From CAYMPH01 sp964392365 (GTDB lineage: Bacteria; Spirochaetota; UBA4802; UBA5550), in assembly GCA_964392365.1 (NCBI GenBank), contig CAYMPH010000013.1:50653-114652 (forward strand): DNA of 64,000 nt, read 5' to 3'. The position numbers and the translations under genes were made by a program. Under the pieces are notes generated by a model. The model was not told where the DNA came from. It did no database searches and saw nothing but the letters and a program-made list of their open reading frames with translations. Positions 8,703 through 16,740 of this stretch are shown piece by piece; position 1 is the first letter of the stretch; each line of letters begins with the position of its first letter.

Positions 8703-9065
8703 ATGAAAGATTGTATTAGATGCGGCAACTGCTGCCAGGATGTTATGCTCGCGGAATCTCCTGAACTTTTAAAAAATGCATACCTTTACTGGAAAAAAAC
8801 AAAATCTATCGATCCGAATTTTTCTGAAATTTATCTGATATATCCCATGCTGACTTTTAAATCTGAAAAACCCGAAGAAGACCTGCCATATCATTATTCC
8901 TGCAAACATTTCATTATTGATTCTGATGGTATACCTGCATGTTCCATTCATGCAGTCAGGCCCAGGATGTGTAAAGATTTTCCATATTATGAAAGCGAGG
9001 AACACCTTGACCGGAACGGCCCTCTCAGCCCATATGATGGATGCGGCTATAATAATCCCGATTAA
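8703..9065 (+). CDS. YkgJ-family cysteine-cluster (metal-chelating) protein
   Basis: This 120-residue cytoplasmic protein starts with the family's CIRCGNCC cluster (about residues 4-11). Further conserved Cys residues occur in YSCKHF, PACSIH and RPRMCKDFP. These are the Fe-S or zinc ligands of the UPF0153/YkgJ family, whose biochemical role is unsettled. A TTG at 8679 is in frame, but ATG 8703, with AGGA upstream, is the more likely start. The gene precedes a MerR regulator on the same strand, which has its own promoter, so it is probably monocistronic. Confidence 0.8.
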   Translation: MKDCIRCGNCCQDVMLAESPELLKNAYLYWKKTKSIDPNFSEIYLIYPMLTFKSEKPEEDLPYHYSCKHFIIDSDGIPACSIHAVRPRMCKDFPYYESEEHLDRNGPLSPYDGCGYNNPD

Positions 9066-9080
9066 TTTTGTTTTTTATTA

Positions 9081-9108
9081 TTGACATTTTTAAGTCATTA
9101 AATATAAG
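9081..9108 (+). promoter_or_regulatory. Promoter of the MerR-acyl-CoA dehydrogenase pair
   Basis: TTGACA (9081-9086), a 16-base spacer and TATAAG (9103-9108). The -10 box runs into the perfect palindrome at 9107-9126, so a bound regulator would block it. Confidence 0.6.
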
Positions 9109-9126
9109 TTAAAGTTAACTTTAACT
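9107..9126. promoter_or_regulatory. Perfect 20-bp palindrome, probable MerR-family operator
   Basis: AGTTAAAGTT|AACTTTAACT is a perfect inverted repeat centred on GTTAAC. It overlaps the -10 region 12 bases ahead of the MerR start. The half-site arrangement resembles LiuR-type operators known from MerR regulators of acyl-CoA or branched-chain amino-acid catabolism. Confidence 0.65.
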
Positions 9127-9138
9127 ATAACAATTAAT

Positions 9139-9525
9139 ATGAAAAATGACAGCTACTCAATATCGGAACTTGCTTCTGAACTGGATATCAGCCCTTCAAG
9201 CATTAGATTTTATGAAGAAAAGGGCCTTCTTTGCCCGCAAAGAAGTACAGGAAACCAGCGGATATATACCCACAAAGAGAGAGGCCGGCTAAAACTCATT
9301 TTAAGAGGTAAAAGGTTTGGCGCTTCTCTTGAAGAAATTTCCGAGATGATAGGAATGGCAGATGTTGATATCAATGAAAAGAAACAGATTGAAACAAGCC
9401 TGTTTTATCTTGAAAAAAAATTTGCAGAGCTTGAAAATCACAAAAAAGAAATTAAGCTTCTAGAAAAAGACCTCGTCGAATTGAAAAAAAAGCTTCTTGA
9501 AAGATTAAATCATCTGAAAAAATAA
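9139..9525 (+). CDS. MerR-family transcriptional regulator (LiuR/SoxR-unlike, no metal Cys)
   Basis: The 128-residue protein has an N-terminal winged HTH (YSISELASELDISPSSIRFY, then GNQRIYTHKERGRL) and a long C-terminal dimerisation coiled coil from about residue 85. It contains no Cys pair for metal or redox sensing, so an organic effector is likely. The gene sits 24 bases ahead of an acyl-CoA dehydrogenase, the arrangement of LiuR-like regulators. A perfect palindrome overlaps its own promoter, suggesting autoregulation and control of the downstream gene. The effector, probably an acyl-CoA, is inferred. Confidence 0.85.
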   Translation: MKNDSYSISELASELDISPSSIRFYEEKGLLCPQRSTGNQRIYTHKERGRLKLILRGKRFGASLEEISEMIGMADVDINEKKQIETSLFYLEKKFAELENHKKEIKLLEKDLVELKKKLLERLNHLKK

Positions 9526-9549
9526 AATAATTAAAACCGGAGGATCCCG

Positions 9550-10791
9550 ATGTTTGATTTTATGATGAATGAAGACCAGCTAAAGCTTAGAGATGAAGCA
9601 AGGGAATTCACGAAATGGGTTCCGAGAGAATTAATTCTCGCTATGGATGCCGAGGAAATTCAGTTTCCGCATGAATACCTGAAAGAGTGCGGGAAAAGGA
9701 ATCTGCTTGGAATCAGAATCCCGAAAAAATACGGAGGCCGTGGACTCGGCTGGGTTGAGGATGGAATTGTTGCTGAAGAGATTGGTGTGGCAAGTTATTC
9801 ACTTGCATGCCTCTGGGGTGTTGGTGCAGATATTGTATGTGAAGCTATTGCCAAATATGGGAGCGATGATCTATGCAGGGAGATTGTTGTCCCGCTTCTC
9901 AAGGGTGAAGTATATGCTGCAGAATGCTTAACCGAACCTCGCGGCGGTTCTGATTTTTTCGGTGCCACAACCCGAGCCAGAAAAGACGGAAGCGACTGGA
10001 TTATTACAGGACAGAAAAGATTCATTGTGGGAGCAGAAGGAGCTGACTGGTTTATGATTTATGCAGTTACAGATCCGGATGCACCTCCACATAAAAAAAT
10101 GACGTGCTTTATGGTTCCGAAAACGAAAGGTGTTGAAACAAAATATATTTACGGACTAATGGGCGTTAGAGGCGGAGGAGCTGGACGCCTTATTCTCGAT
10201 GAAGTACGCGTACCTGAAAGATATGCACTGAATGGGGTAAATAAAGGATTTGAAGTATTTATGACTAATATGATTCCCGAAAGACTCGGTACAGCAGCTA
10301 TGACTATCGGATCTGTCCGTCCGGCGCTTGAGATCGCTACAAAATACACTTCGAGAAGAAAGGCATTCGGCACAGAAATCATGAATTTCCAGGCTGTTGG
10401 ATTTAAAGTTGCTGACTGCGCATTAAAGATGGATGCCATGAGATCAATGGCCTACACTACTGCTCTGGCAATAGATTCAGGTAAAACAGATGCAGGAAGA
10501 AACAGACGGATGGTTTCTCAGGCTAAAAAATTTATAACCGAGGGTGCATGGGAAGTTGTAAATAACTGCATGCAGGTAATGGGAGGCATAGGATATACAA
10601 ATGTATTTCCTATCGAAAGGATTCTGCGGGATATCAGATTGTCAATGATATGGGTCGGATCAAATGAGATCATGCAGCATATAATTCAGACTGAATGGTA
10701 TAAAGAATCGCTAAAAAATAAAAACAATGCAAGAGATGTAGAGCTGGATGCTGTTGCTGCATTTGAACCTGATGAAAAAATATATGAATGA
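9550..10791 (+). CDS. Acyl-CoA dehydrogenase
   Basis: This 413-residue flavoenzyme introduces the alpha-beta double bond into an acyl-CoA. The family motifs are present: AECLTEPRGGSDFFG (FAD/substrate loop), ITGQKRFIVGAEGADWF, RRKAFGTEIMNFQ, QVMGGIGYTNVFPIERILRD and the C-terminal VGSNEIM with the catalytic Glu. The strong ribosome site GGAGG precedes the ATG. It is cotranscribed with the upstream MerR gene. No ETF, thiolase or enoyl-CoA hydratase lies beside it, so the chain-length preference and pathway (fatty acid or branched-chain amino-acid breakdown) stay open. Confidence 0.93.
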   Translation: MFDFMMNEDQLKLRDEAREFTKWVPRELILAMDAEEIQFPHEYLKECGKRNLLGIRIPKKYGGRGLGWVEDGIVAEEIGVASYSLACLWGVGADIVCEAIAKYGSDDLCREIVVPLLKGEVYAAECLTEPRGGSDFFGATTRARKDGSDWIITGQKRFIVGAEGADWFMIYAVTDPDAPPHKKMTCFMVPKTKGVETKYIYGLMGVRGGGAGRLILDEVRVPERYALNGVNKGFEVFMTNMIPERLGTAAMTIGSVRPALEIATKYTSRRKAFGTEIMNFQAVGFKVADCALKMDAMRSMAYTTALAIDSGKTDAGRNRRMVSQAKKFITEGAWEVVNNCMQVMGGIGYTNVFPIERILRDIRLSMIWVGSNEIMQHIIQTEWYKESLKNKNNARDVELDAVAAFEPDEKIYE

Positions 10792-10809
10792 TAAGCAATT
10801 ATTTTTACC

Positions 10810-10894
10810 TGTCATGCCGGTTTCTCGAAGAGAATACCGGCATCTCATAGTTTGAATATTATCTTATGAGATTCCTGCATCCGCAGGAATGACA
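10810..10894. repeat. TGTCAT...ATGACA mobile hairpin repeat (85 bp, three nested stems)
   Basis: The ends TGTCAT and ATGACA are inverted. Inside are two hairpins (the CCGGTTTCTC arm with GAGAATACCGG, and TTCCTGCATCCGCAGGAA) plus a pairing ATCTCATA/TATGAGAT, which gives a cloverleaf. It lies between convergent genes, where it may also terminate both. This form matches widespread TGTCATTCC-type REP/MITE elements. Confidence 0.75.
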
Positions 10895-10907
10895 GAGTAA
10901 AATTCTA

Positions 10908-13076
10908 TCAGCAGATAAAAAGCATTTCCCAGTATTTAGGCAATGGCCAGAGTTCATCATCGACTATATTCTCAATTTCGTCTGAAATTACACGTGCTTC
11001 GTTCATGGTTAATTTAATTGCATCATTGTAAAATGCAGCTTTATTAACTTCATCATCAAAATTTGCCGCTTCAGAACATTCATCCTTTAATTTAAGAATG
11101 TTTGCCTGAAGAGAATTTATCAGAGCTGTTAATTTTTTTAATAAATTCTTCTGCTCATTCATGCTTGAAGAATCTCCGAGAGCCCCTGATACTTCCATAA
11201 TAGTTTCAGCTAATGATTTCTGGTATTTAGCTGCTGCCGGAATTACCTGAGTTGAAAGAATATTCTGAAGAGATTTCGCCTCAATATCGAGATCCTTCAC
11301 ATATTTTTCAAGATTGATGTGATATCTTGATTTCAGCTCAACATTTGATAAAACTTTGTATTTCTCAAAAAGTTTTTTCGCTTTATCTGTATTGAGAGCT
11401 TCAAGAGCAGGAGGTGTTGTTTTGTTATTTGGCAGTCCCCTTTTTGCAGCTTCAATTTCCCATTCTTTAGAATAATTATTACCCATGAAAAGAACAGCTT
11501 TTATTTCTGTAATTTCTTTCTTTATTACATCCATAACCGCTTTATTAACATCTCCGCCCTTTGCCTTAATTGCATCATGGAGATAGTCTATGCTCTCAGC
11601 TACAATAGTATTTAAAACTGCGGCTGGAAAGGATATTGACTGTGATGAACCAACTGCCCTGAATTCGAATTTGTTTCCGGTAAAAGCAAAAGGAGAAGTT
11701 CTGTTTCTATCTGTAGTGTCTTTACTTAAGATCGGAAGTGAAGAAAGACCAAGATTTATAATAGCCTTGTCTGTAGCTTCACTTGCTTTACCGCTCTCAA
11801 TATCTTCGAGAATTTTAGTTAATTGCTCGCCAAGATAAACAGACATGATTGCAGGAGGTGCCTCATTCGCGCCAAGTCTATGATCATTTGAAGCTGTTGC
11901 AACAGTCGCCCTTAAAATGTCCGCATGTTTATATACAGCACGGATAGATGCAACAAGCATAATAAGAAATTGTATATTTTTATGTGGTGTATCACCCGGT
12001 TCGAGAAGATTATTTCCAAAATTATCTGCAAGTGACCAGTTTAAATGTTTTCCAGAACCGTTAATTCCAGCAAAGGGTTTTTCGATCAATATAGCTGCAA
12101 GCTTGTGGTCTTTTGCTTTTGATCTTAATACATCCATTACAAGATGGTTATGATCAACTGCAATGTTTGCCTGCTCATAAACCGGTGCAATCTCAAACTG
12201 GTTTGGAGCAACTTCATTGTGTCTTGTCTTGGCAGGAATGCCGAGTTTAAAAAGAGCTTCCTCAACATCGTGCATGTATGACATTATCCTTTCTTTTATG
12301 CTGCCGAAATACTGATCTTCAAGTTCCTGGCCTTTTGGAGGAGTAGCTCCTATCAGTGTTCTTCCTGTAAGAACAAGATCCTGTCTTTTATAGAAATAAT
12401 CCATATCGATCAGGAAATATTCCTGCTCAGGTCCGAGATTTGCTGTTACTTTTTTAACATTAGCATCACCCAGCAGATTAAGCATTTTTACTGCACTTTC
12501 ACTGACCGCTTTTATAGAACGAAGCAAAGGTGTTTTTTTATCAAGCGCTTCACCTGTATAGGAAATAAAAGCTGTTGGTATGCAAAGTGTAACTCCAAGA
12601 CCATTATATCTTATAAAAGCAGGACTTGATACATCCCAGATAGTATATCCTCTTGCTTCAAATGTTGCTCTAATGCCGCCGCTTGGAAAACTTGAAGCAT
12701 CAGGCTCTCCCTGAACCAGCTGCTTTCCTGAAAATCTTTCAATAACTTCACAAACTCCAATTGGTTCAATAAATGCATCATGTTTTTCAGCAGTTGCTCC
12801 GGTCATAGGCTGAAACCAGTGCGCAAAGTGTGTTACACCTTTTTCAAGAGCCCATTCTTTCATAGCATGTGCAACGATATTAGCTGTTTCAAGATCGAGC
12901 TGCTTATCTTCTTCAATTGTTTCTTTAAGTTTTTTAAATGCACCTTTAGGAAGTTTCTCACTCATTACCTTGAAATTAAAAGTATCTTCCCCGTAATATT
13001 CCGAGATAGGAATAAATTTTTCTTTTTTAACGGTGTAATTTCTTTCCACTGCCGTTATTTTTTTATTTTTTTTCAT
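10908..13076 (-). CDS. glnN: Glutamine synthetase type III
   Basis: This enzyme makes glutamine from glutamate, ammonia and ATP in the cytoplasm. At 722 residues it has the length of GSIII, far longer than GSI. GSIII-specific N-terminal sequence includes WFQPMTGATAEKHDAF. Core active-site motifs are LGPEQEYFLID, ARHNEVAPNQFEIAP-like sequence near residue 285 and GINGSGKHLNWS. A long helical C-terminal region follows. The AGGGGG ribosome site precedes the ATG. It stands alone, convergent with the acyl-CoA dehydrogenase, without adjacent glnB or glutamate synthase. The upstream 13077-13244 region shows no clear sigma54 site. Confidence 0.95.
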   Translation of the reverse strand: MKKNKKITAVERNYTVKKEKFIPISEYYGEDTFNFKVMSEKLPKGAFKKLKETIEEDKQLDLETANIVAHAMKEWALEKGVTHFAHWFQPMTGATAEKHDAFIEPIGVCEVIERFSGKQLVQGEPDASSFPSGGIRATFEARGYTIWDVSSPAFIRYNGLGVTLCIPTAFISYTGEALDKKTPLLRSIKAVSESAVKMLNLLGDANVKKVTANLGPEQEYFLIDMDYFYKRQDLVLTGRTLIGATPPKGQELEDQYFGSIKERIMSYMHDVEEALFKLGIPAKTRHNEVAPNQFEIAPVYEQANIAVDHNHLVMDVLRSKAKDHKLAAILIEKPFAGINGSGKHLNWSLADNFGNNLLEPGDTPHKNIQFLIMLVASIRAVYKHADILRATVATASNDHRLGANEAPPAIMSVYLGEQLTKILEDIESGKASEATDKAIINLGLSSLPILSKDTTDRNRTSPFAFTGNKFEFRAVGSSQSISFPAAVLNTIVAESIDYLHDAIKAKGGDVNKAVMDVIKKEITEIKAVLFMGNNYSKEWEIEAAKRGLPNNKTTPPALEALNTDKAKKLFEKYKVLSNVELKSRYHINLEKYVKDLDIEAKSLQNILSTQVIPAAAKYQKSLAETIMEVSGALGDSSSMNEQKNLLKKLTALINSLQANILKLKDECSEAANFDDEVNKAAFYNDAIKLTMNEARVISDEIENIVDDELWPLPKYWEMLFIC

Positions 13077-13244
13077 AAAGCCCCCTTATGATTTTTTTTA
13101 TTCTCATATTAGCATTTTAAAGTCATTTGAAACAACATACTTACTTTGTCAATATCAGAGAAGTATTTTTATCCTAAATCTATTAAATGTTACATAAATT
13201 TAACATAAGCCATACAACAGAATGTTTTTGTTTTAATTTTATAT

Positions 13245-13946
13245 TCACACTAAAAAATTATTGAGCAGTTTATCAAGGAGTTTATTATTTTCAGCACATT
13301 TTTCTTTTGAATATTTCAAGATATAATCCGGGTTTTGAACATGAGGCGAGTCTATAATATCTTCACTGCAATATTTAATCAGATTTCTGATGCTGTCTTG
13401 TGTTGATTCCAGATGAAACTGCAGCGCTATAATCCTATCATCAAGAACAAAAGACTGATTACCGCAAACCTCGCTTTCAGAAGTCCTGATGCATCCGGAA
13501 GGGATATCGAATGTATCGCCATGCCAGTGAAAAGGGGTAAATTCCTCAGGAAAATCTTTAAACGTACTGCTTTTCCCTGAATCTGCAGTCTGTCTAACAG
13601 TATGCCAGCCGATTTCTTTAAATTTATTTCTGTAAACTTTAGCTCCAAGAACATCTGCCAATAATTGAGCCCCCAGGCAGATTCCAATAATTTTTTTCCC
13701 GGATTTAATGCATTTTTCAATAAAAACTTTTTCCGGTTTCAGCCAGCTTAACTTATCCTCATCGTGGACTCCCATCGGTCCGCCCATAATTATAAGTAAT
13801 TCAAAATTATTTATTTCAGGCAAAGACTCGCCATTATACAAAGCTGATCGATTAAGCCTGTAACCCTTCGATACCAGAAGCGGAGACAATCCGGCTGTGT
13901 TTTCAAAATGAACGTGTTCCAGACTGTGAGCAATTTTATTATTCAT
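13245..13946 (-). CDS. Class I glutamine amidotransferase (GMP-synthase-like GATase)
   Basis: This is a stand-alone glutaminase-type domain of about 233 residues. The nucleophile elbow GICLGAQLLADVLG carries the catalytic Cys, LQFHLEST supplies the His with its Glu, and FHWHGDTFDIP is the family's conserved loop. Similar lone proteins hydrolyse gamma-glutamyl compounds or act on unknown amides. A TTG at 13967 extends the frame, but ATG 13946 is preferred. It overlaps the stop of the upstream chemoreceptor gene by 8 bases, indicating translational coupling. The physiological substrate is unknown, and the link to chemotaxis may be only transcriptional. Confidence 0.85.
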   Translation of the reverse strand: MNNKIAHSLEHVHFENTAGLSPLLVSKGYRLNRSALYNGESLPEINNFELLIIMGGPMGVHDEDKLSWLKPEKVFIEKCIKSGKKIIGICLGAQLLADVLGAKVYRNKFKEIGWHTVRQTADSGKSSTFKDFPEEFTPFHWHGDTFDIPSGCIRTSESEVCGNQSFVLDDRIIALQFHLESTQDSIRNLIKYCSEDIIDSPHVQNPDYILKYSKEKCAENNKLLDKLLNNFLV

Positions 13947-15774
13947 CAATTTTAAATTTTCTGACAATTTCCTTCAATACTTCAGCCTGTGAAGATAGCT
14001 CTTCAGAAGCCCCGGCAAGCTCCTCGGAACCGCTTGCAACGCTCTGCGTTATATCATTGATCTGATTTATAGCCTTGATTATTTCATTGCTGGAAATGCT
14101 CTGCTCCTCCATCATTATAGAAATTTCTTCTGACATCTGATTTACCTTATGTATATCACCTGTTACAGTCTCACTCATTTTATTAAGCTCAACTGATGAT
14201 CCTGCAATATTCTCCATAAGTTTCGCTGTATTTTTAACATTATTGATAATCTGCTTCAGAGCCAGTGCTGTTCTTTCAACAAGCTGTGAACCTGAATTTA
14301 CTTTATTGTTTGTTTCAAGAATCAGTTTATTAATTTCCTTTGAACTCTGGGCTGTCTGATCAGCAAGTTTTCCTATTTCATCAGCAACAACCGCAAAACC
14401 TTTTCCATGATCCCCGGCTCTGGCAGCTTCAATTGAAGCATTCAGTGATAATAAATTTATCTGATCGGATATGTCCGTGATTATAGTTACAATTTCTGTA
14501 ATTTTATTTGAGCTGATGGATATTTCCTTCATACTGTCAACAGTCTGAACAAGTATACTTTCCCCATCAATGGCGTACTTATGGGTTTCATCAGCCATGT
14601 GATTTGCATTCTGCGCATTGCTGTTGATATCAATAATAGCTTTTGCCAGATACTCCATTGATGATCTGGTTGAATCTGATTTCTGAGCCTGTTCCTTTGC
14701 ATTATGAGAGACAGAATCTATAGTTGCTTTAATTTCCTCCATTGCAGAAGATGTTTCTTCTATGGAAGCGGCCTGATCCTGGGCAACATGAGCGAGGTTT
14801 TCGCTGGAACCTGTCATCTCTTCAGATGATGCTGCTATATGATCAGATGATTCACGGACAGACAATATCATTTTTTTCAGCTGGTCCAGGAATCGGTTAA
14901 ATTCAGATGCCACTCTGCCGACTTCATCATCACTGTGTACGTTTATTTTCTTTGTCAGGTCCCCTTCACCCTGGTTGATTTCCTCAAGTGATATAACTAT
15001 ATTATCAAGCGGCCCAAGAGCCCTTTTTACCAATAGCCTGATTAATATTATGGCTCCGGTGATCAGCAATATATTTATAATAATATTCTGGATAATAAGT
15101 TTATAAATCAGACTCAGGAATTCTCTCATGGAATAAATGATTTCAAATGCACCGTGTATCTCGCCTTCCTTCCAGCCTTCCATTGGTCCGCCGGTAGGAT
15201 CTTTTCCTTCTTTATTTCCCCATAGCTCTTTTGATGTTTCAGGATCTCCATGGCAGATAAGGCAGTCTTTAGTAAGCTTAATGGCTTTAAAATATCTTAT
15301 ATGCTCGCCGTCATTATCCAGATGATAAAATTCTATTAAATTTTTATCAGTCATATCTTTTAAAATTTTCGCTTCTAATTCAGTCGGATTATTATTGGGA
15401 TTCCGCGGCTGAAATTTAGGAACGCGGAATTCATAATCGAGTTCCTTGGATTTTTTCTGCATTGCAGTTATAGCTGAAAATACAGGAACCGTATAAATAA
15501 ATTTCCCATCAATATCTTTCATTAGATAATCTTTCTGATATATCTTTCTGTTCCAGTTTTCAGCAGTATATTCACGGAAAGCCTCACCCATTATTGTAAT
15601 AGCTCTGGATTTCTGGATAATCCCTTCTTTGCCTACTGCCCTGATTTCGGAAATATAAAGTATATTTGTTATACTCCAGATCAGGAATAGAACTATAAAT
15701 ACTCCGAAAACAACCTTTTTCCGGATTGTTATATTTTTAAAATTGATTTTCATAGAAGAATTTTTTAGACCCAT
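13939..15774 (-). CDS. Methyl-accepting chemotaxis protein with periplasmic c-type haem (DUF3365) domain
   Basis: The 611-residue protein has a TM helix near residues 18-38, a periplasmic domain of about 190 residues, a second TM, HAMP (about 250-305), and a full MCP signalling domain whose hairpin tip reads GDHGKGFAVVADEIGKLADQ. The periplasmic part carries CLICHG, a CxxCH haem-attachment site, in a DUF3365/Tll0287-like context (LIEFYHLDNDGEHIRYFKA). It should sense redox state or a haem ligand such as oxygen or NO and steer motility. ATG 15774, with GGTGA upstream, is chosen over TTG 15789. It is coupled to the downstream amidotransferase gene. The ligand is inferred. Confidence 0.88.
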   Translation of the reverse strand: MGLKNSSMKINFKNITIRKKVVFGVFIVLFLIWSITNILYISEIRAVGKEGIIQKSRAITIMGEAFREYTAENWNRKIYQKDYLMKDIDGKFIYTVPVFSAITAMQKKSKELDYEFRVPKFQPRNPNNNPTELEAKILKDMTDKNLIEFYHLDNDGEHIRYFKAIKLTKDCLICHGDPETSKELWGNKEGKDPTGGPMEGWKEGEIHGAFEIIYSMREFLSLIYKLIIQNIIINILLITGAIILIRLLVKRALGPLDNIVISLEEINQGEGDLTKKINVHSDDEVGRVASEFNRFLDQLKKMILSVRESSDHIAASSEEMTGSSENLAHVAQDQAASIEETSSAMEEIKATIDSVSHNAKEQAQKSDSTRSSMEYLAKAIIDINSNAQNANHMADETHKYAIDGESILVQTVDSMKEISISSNKITEIVTIITDISDQINLLSLNASIEAARAGDHGKGFAVVADEIGKLADQTAQSSKEINKLILETNNKVNSGSQLVERTALALKQIINNVKNTAKLMENIAGSSVELNKMSETVTGDIHKVNQMSEEISIMMEEQSISSNEIIKAINQINDITQSVASGSEELAGASEELSSQAEVLKEIVRKFKIDE

Positions 15775-15904
15775 TAATATCACCAGCAATTGAATTTATT
15801 AACTGATTAAATCATGCATTCAATTAAAATCAAGAAGATTTTATCGTTAAAAGATTCAATTTGTTGTCTTGACAAATAATGCTTATGCCTGATTCTCATA
15901 AATT

Positions 15905-16738
15905 ATGAATAAAGAAGAATTACTTGCAATATTAAATTCACATGAATTAAGTCCGAATAAATCGCTCGGACAGAATTTTCTTGTTGATGATGCTGTTGTA
16001 GACAGAATTATCGAAGCTGTTGCACCTGGAGAGAATGAATCTATTCTGGAAATCGGTCCCGGGATCGGAGCAGTTACAGAGGCGCTTTCCCGCAAAGCCA
16101 ACATAGTCGATGCAGTTGAAATAGATTCAGGACTTGCATCATACCTGAAAGGCACATTCGATGGAAATGATAAAATAAAAATTATACATTCTGATTTTTT
16201 AAAGATAAATCACGAAGATAAATATGCAAAAATTGTTTCAAATCTCCCTTATTACTGCTCATCGGAAATACTTTTTACAATAGCTGAAAATTATTCCGCA
16301 TCAAAAATTTTTGTAATGCTTCAGGGAGAACTGGCTGAAAGAATTGCGTCTAAACCCGGATCTCCATCTTATGGAGCTTTGACAATCACACTCGGTCTTT
16401 ATTACAAACCGAAACTTTTATTTAAAACAGGAAGATTCTCATTTTACCCGGTTCCGGATGTCAGTTCGAGTTTTCTTCTCCTTGAAAGAAAAGAAAATAT
16501 CGCGATATCGGGCGAGACATTCCTTGCATTTCAGAAAATCGTCAAGTCCGCTTTCTGGGGCAGAAGAAAAACCATAGCAAAAGCGCTGACAGATTCTCCT
16601 CATGTTTCTTATGAAAAAAAAACCGTGCTGGAAGTTCTGGAATCGTGCGGCATCAATCCTCAAACAAGAGGCGAAGAGCTGGATCGTGAAAGTTTTATCA
16701 GACTTGCGGAAAAATTTCAGGGAATTAGCGGTGTTTGA
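15905..16738 (+). CDS. rsmA: 16S rRNA dimethyladenosine transferase
   Basis: RsmA (KsgA) dimethylates two adjacent adenines near the 3' end of 16S rRNA during 30S assembly. The 277-residue length is standard. Motifs are KSLGQNFLVDD at the N-terminus, the SAM-binding EIGPGIGAVTE, and the catalytic SNLPYYCS (NLPY type). The C-terminal domain has the usual FWGRRKTIAKAL. A TTGACA at 15869-15874 could be the -35 element, with no clean -10. The stop abuts the next gene, so rsmA and the radical-SAM fusion are transcribed together. Confidence 0.95.
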   Translation: MNKEELLAILNSHELSPNKSLGQNFLVDDAVVDRIIEAVAPGENESILEIGPGIGAVTEALSRKANIVDAVEIDSGLASYLKGTFDGNDKIKIIHSDFLKINHEDKYAKIVSNLPYYCSSEILFTIAENYSASKIFVMLQGELAERIASKPGSPSYGALTITLGLYYKPKLLFKTGRFSFYPVPDVSSSFLLLERKENIAISGETFLAFQKIVKSAFWGRRKTIAKALTDSPHVSYEKKTVLEVLESCGINPQTRGEELDRESFIRLAEKFQGISGV

Positions 16739-16740
16739 AT

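Noticed and set aside
11590..13091. Plus-strand reading frames inside glnN (11590-11838, 11917-12153, 12780-13091)
   Set aside because: They are antisense shadows of a strongly conserved glutamine synthetase with no ribosome site or family pattern.
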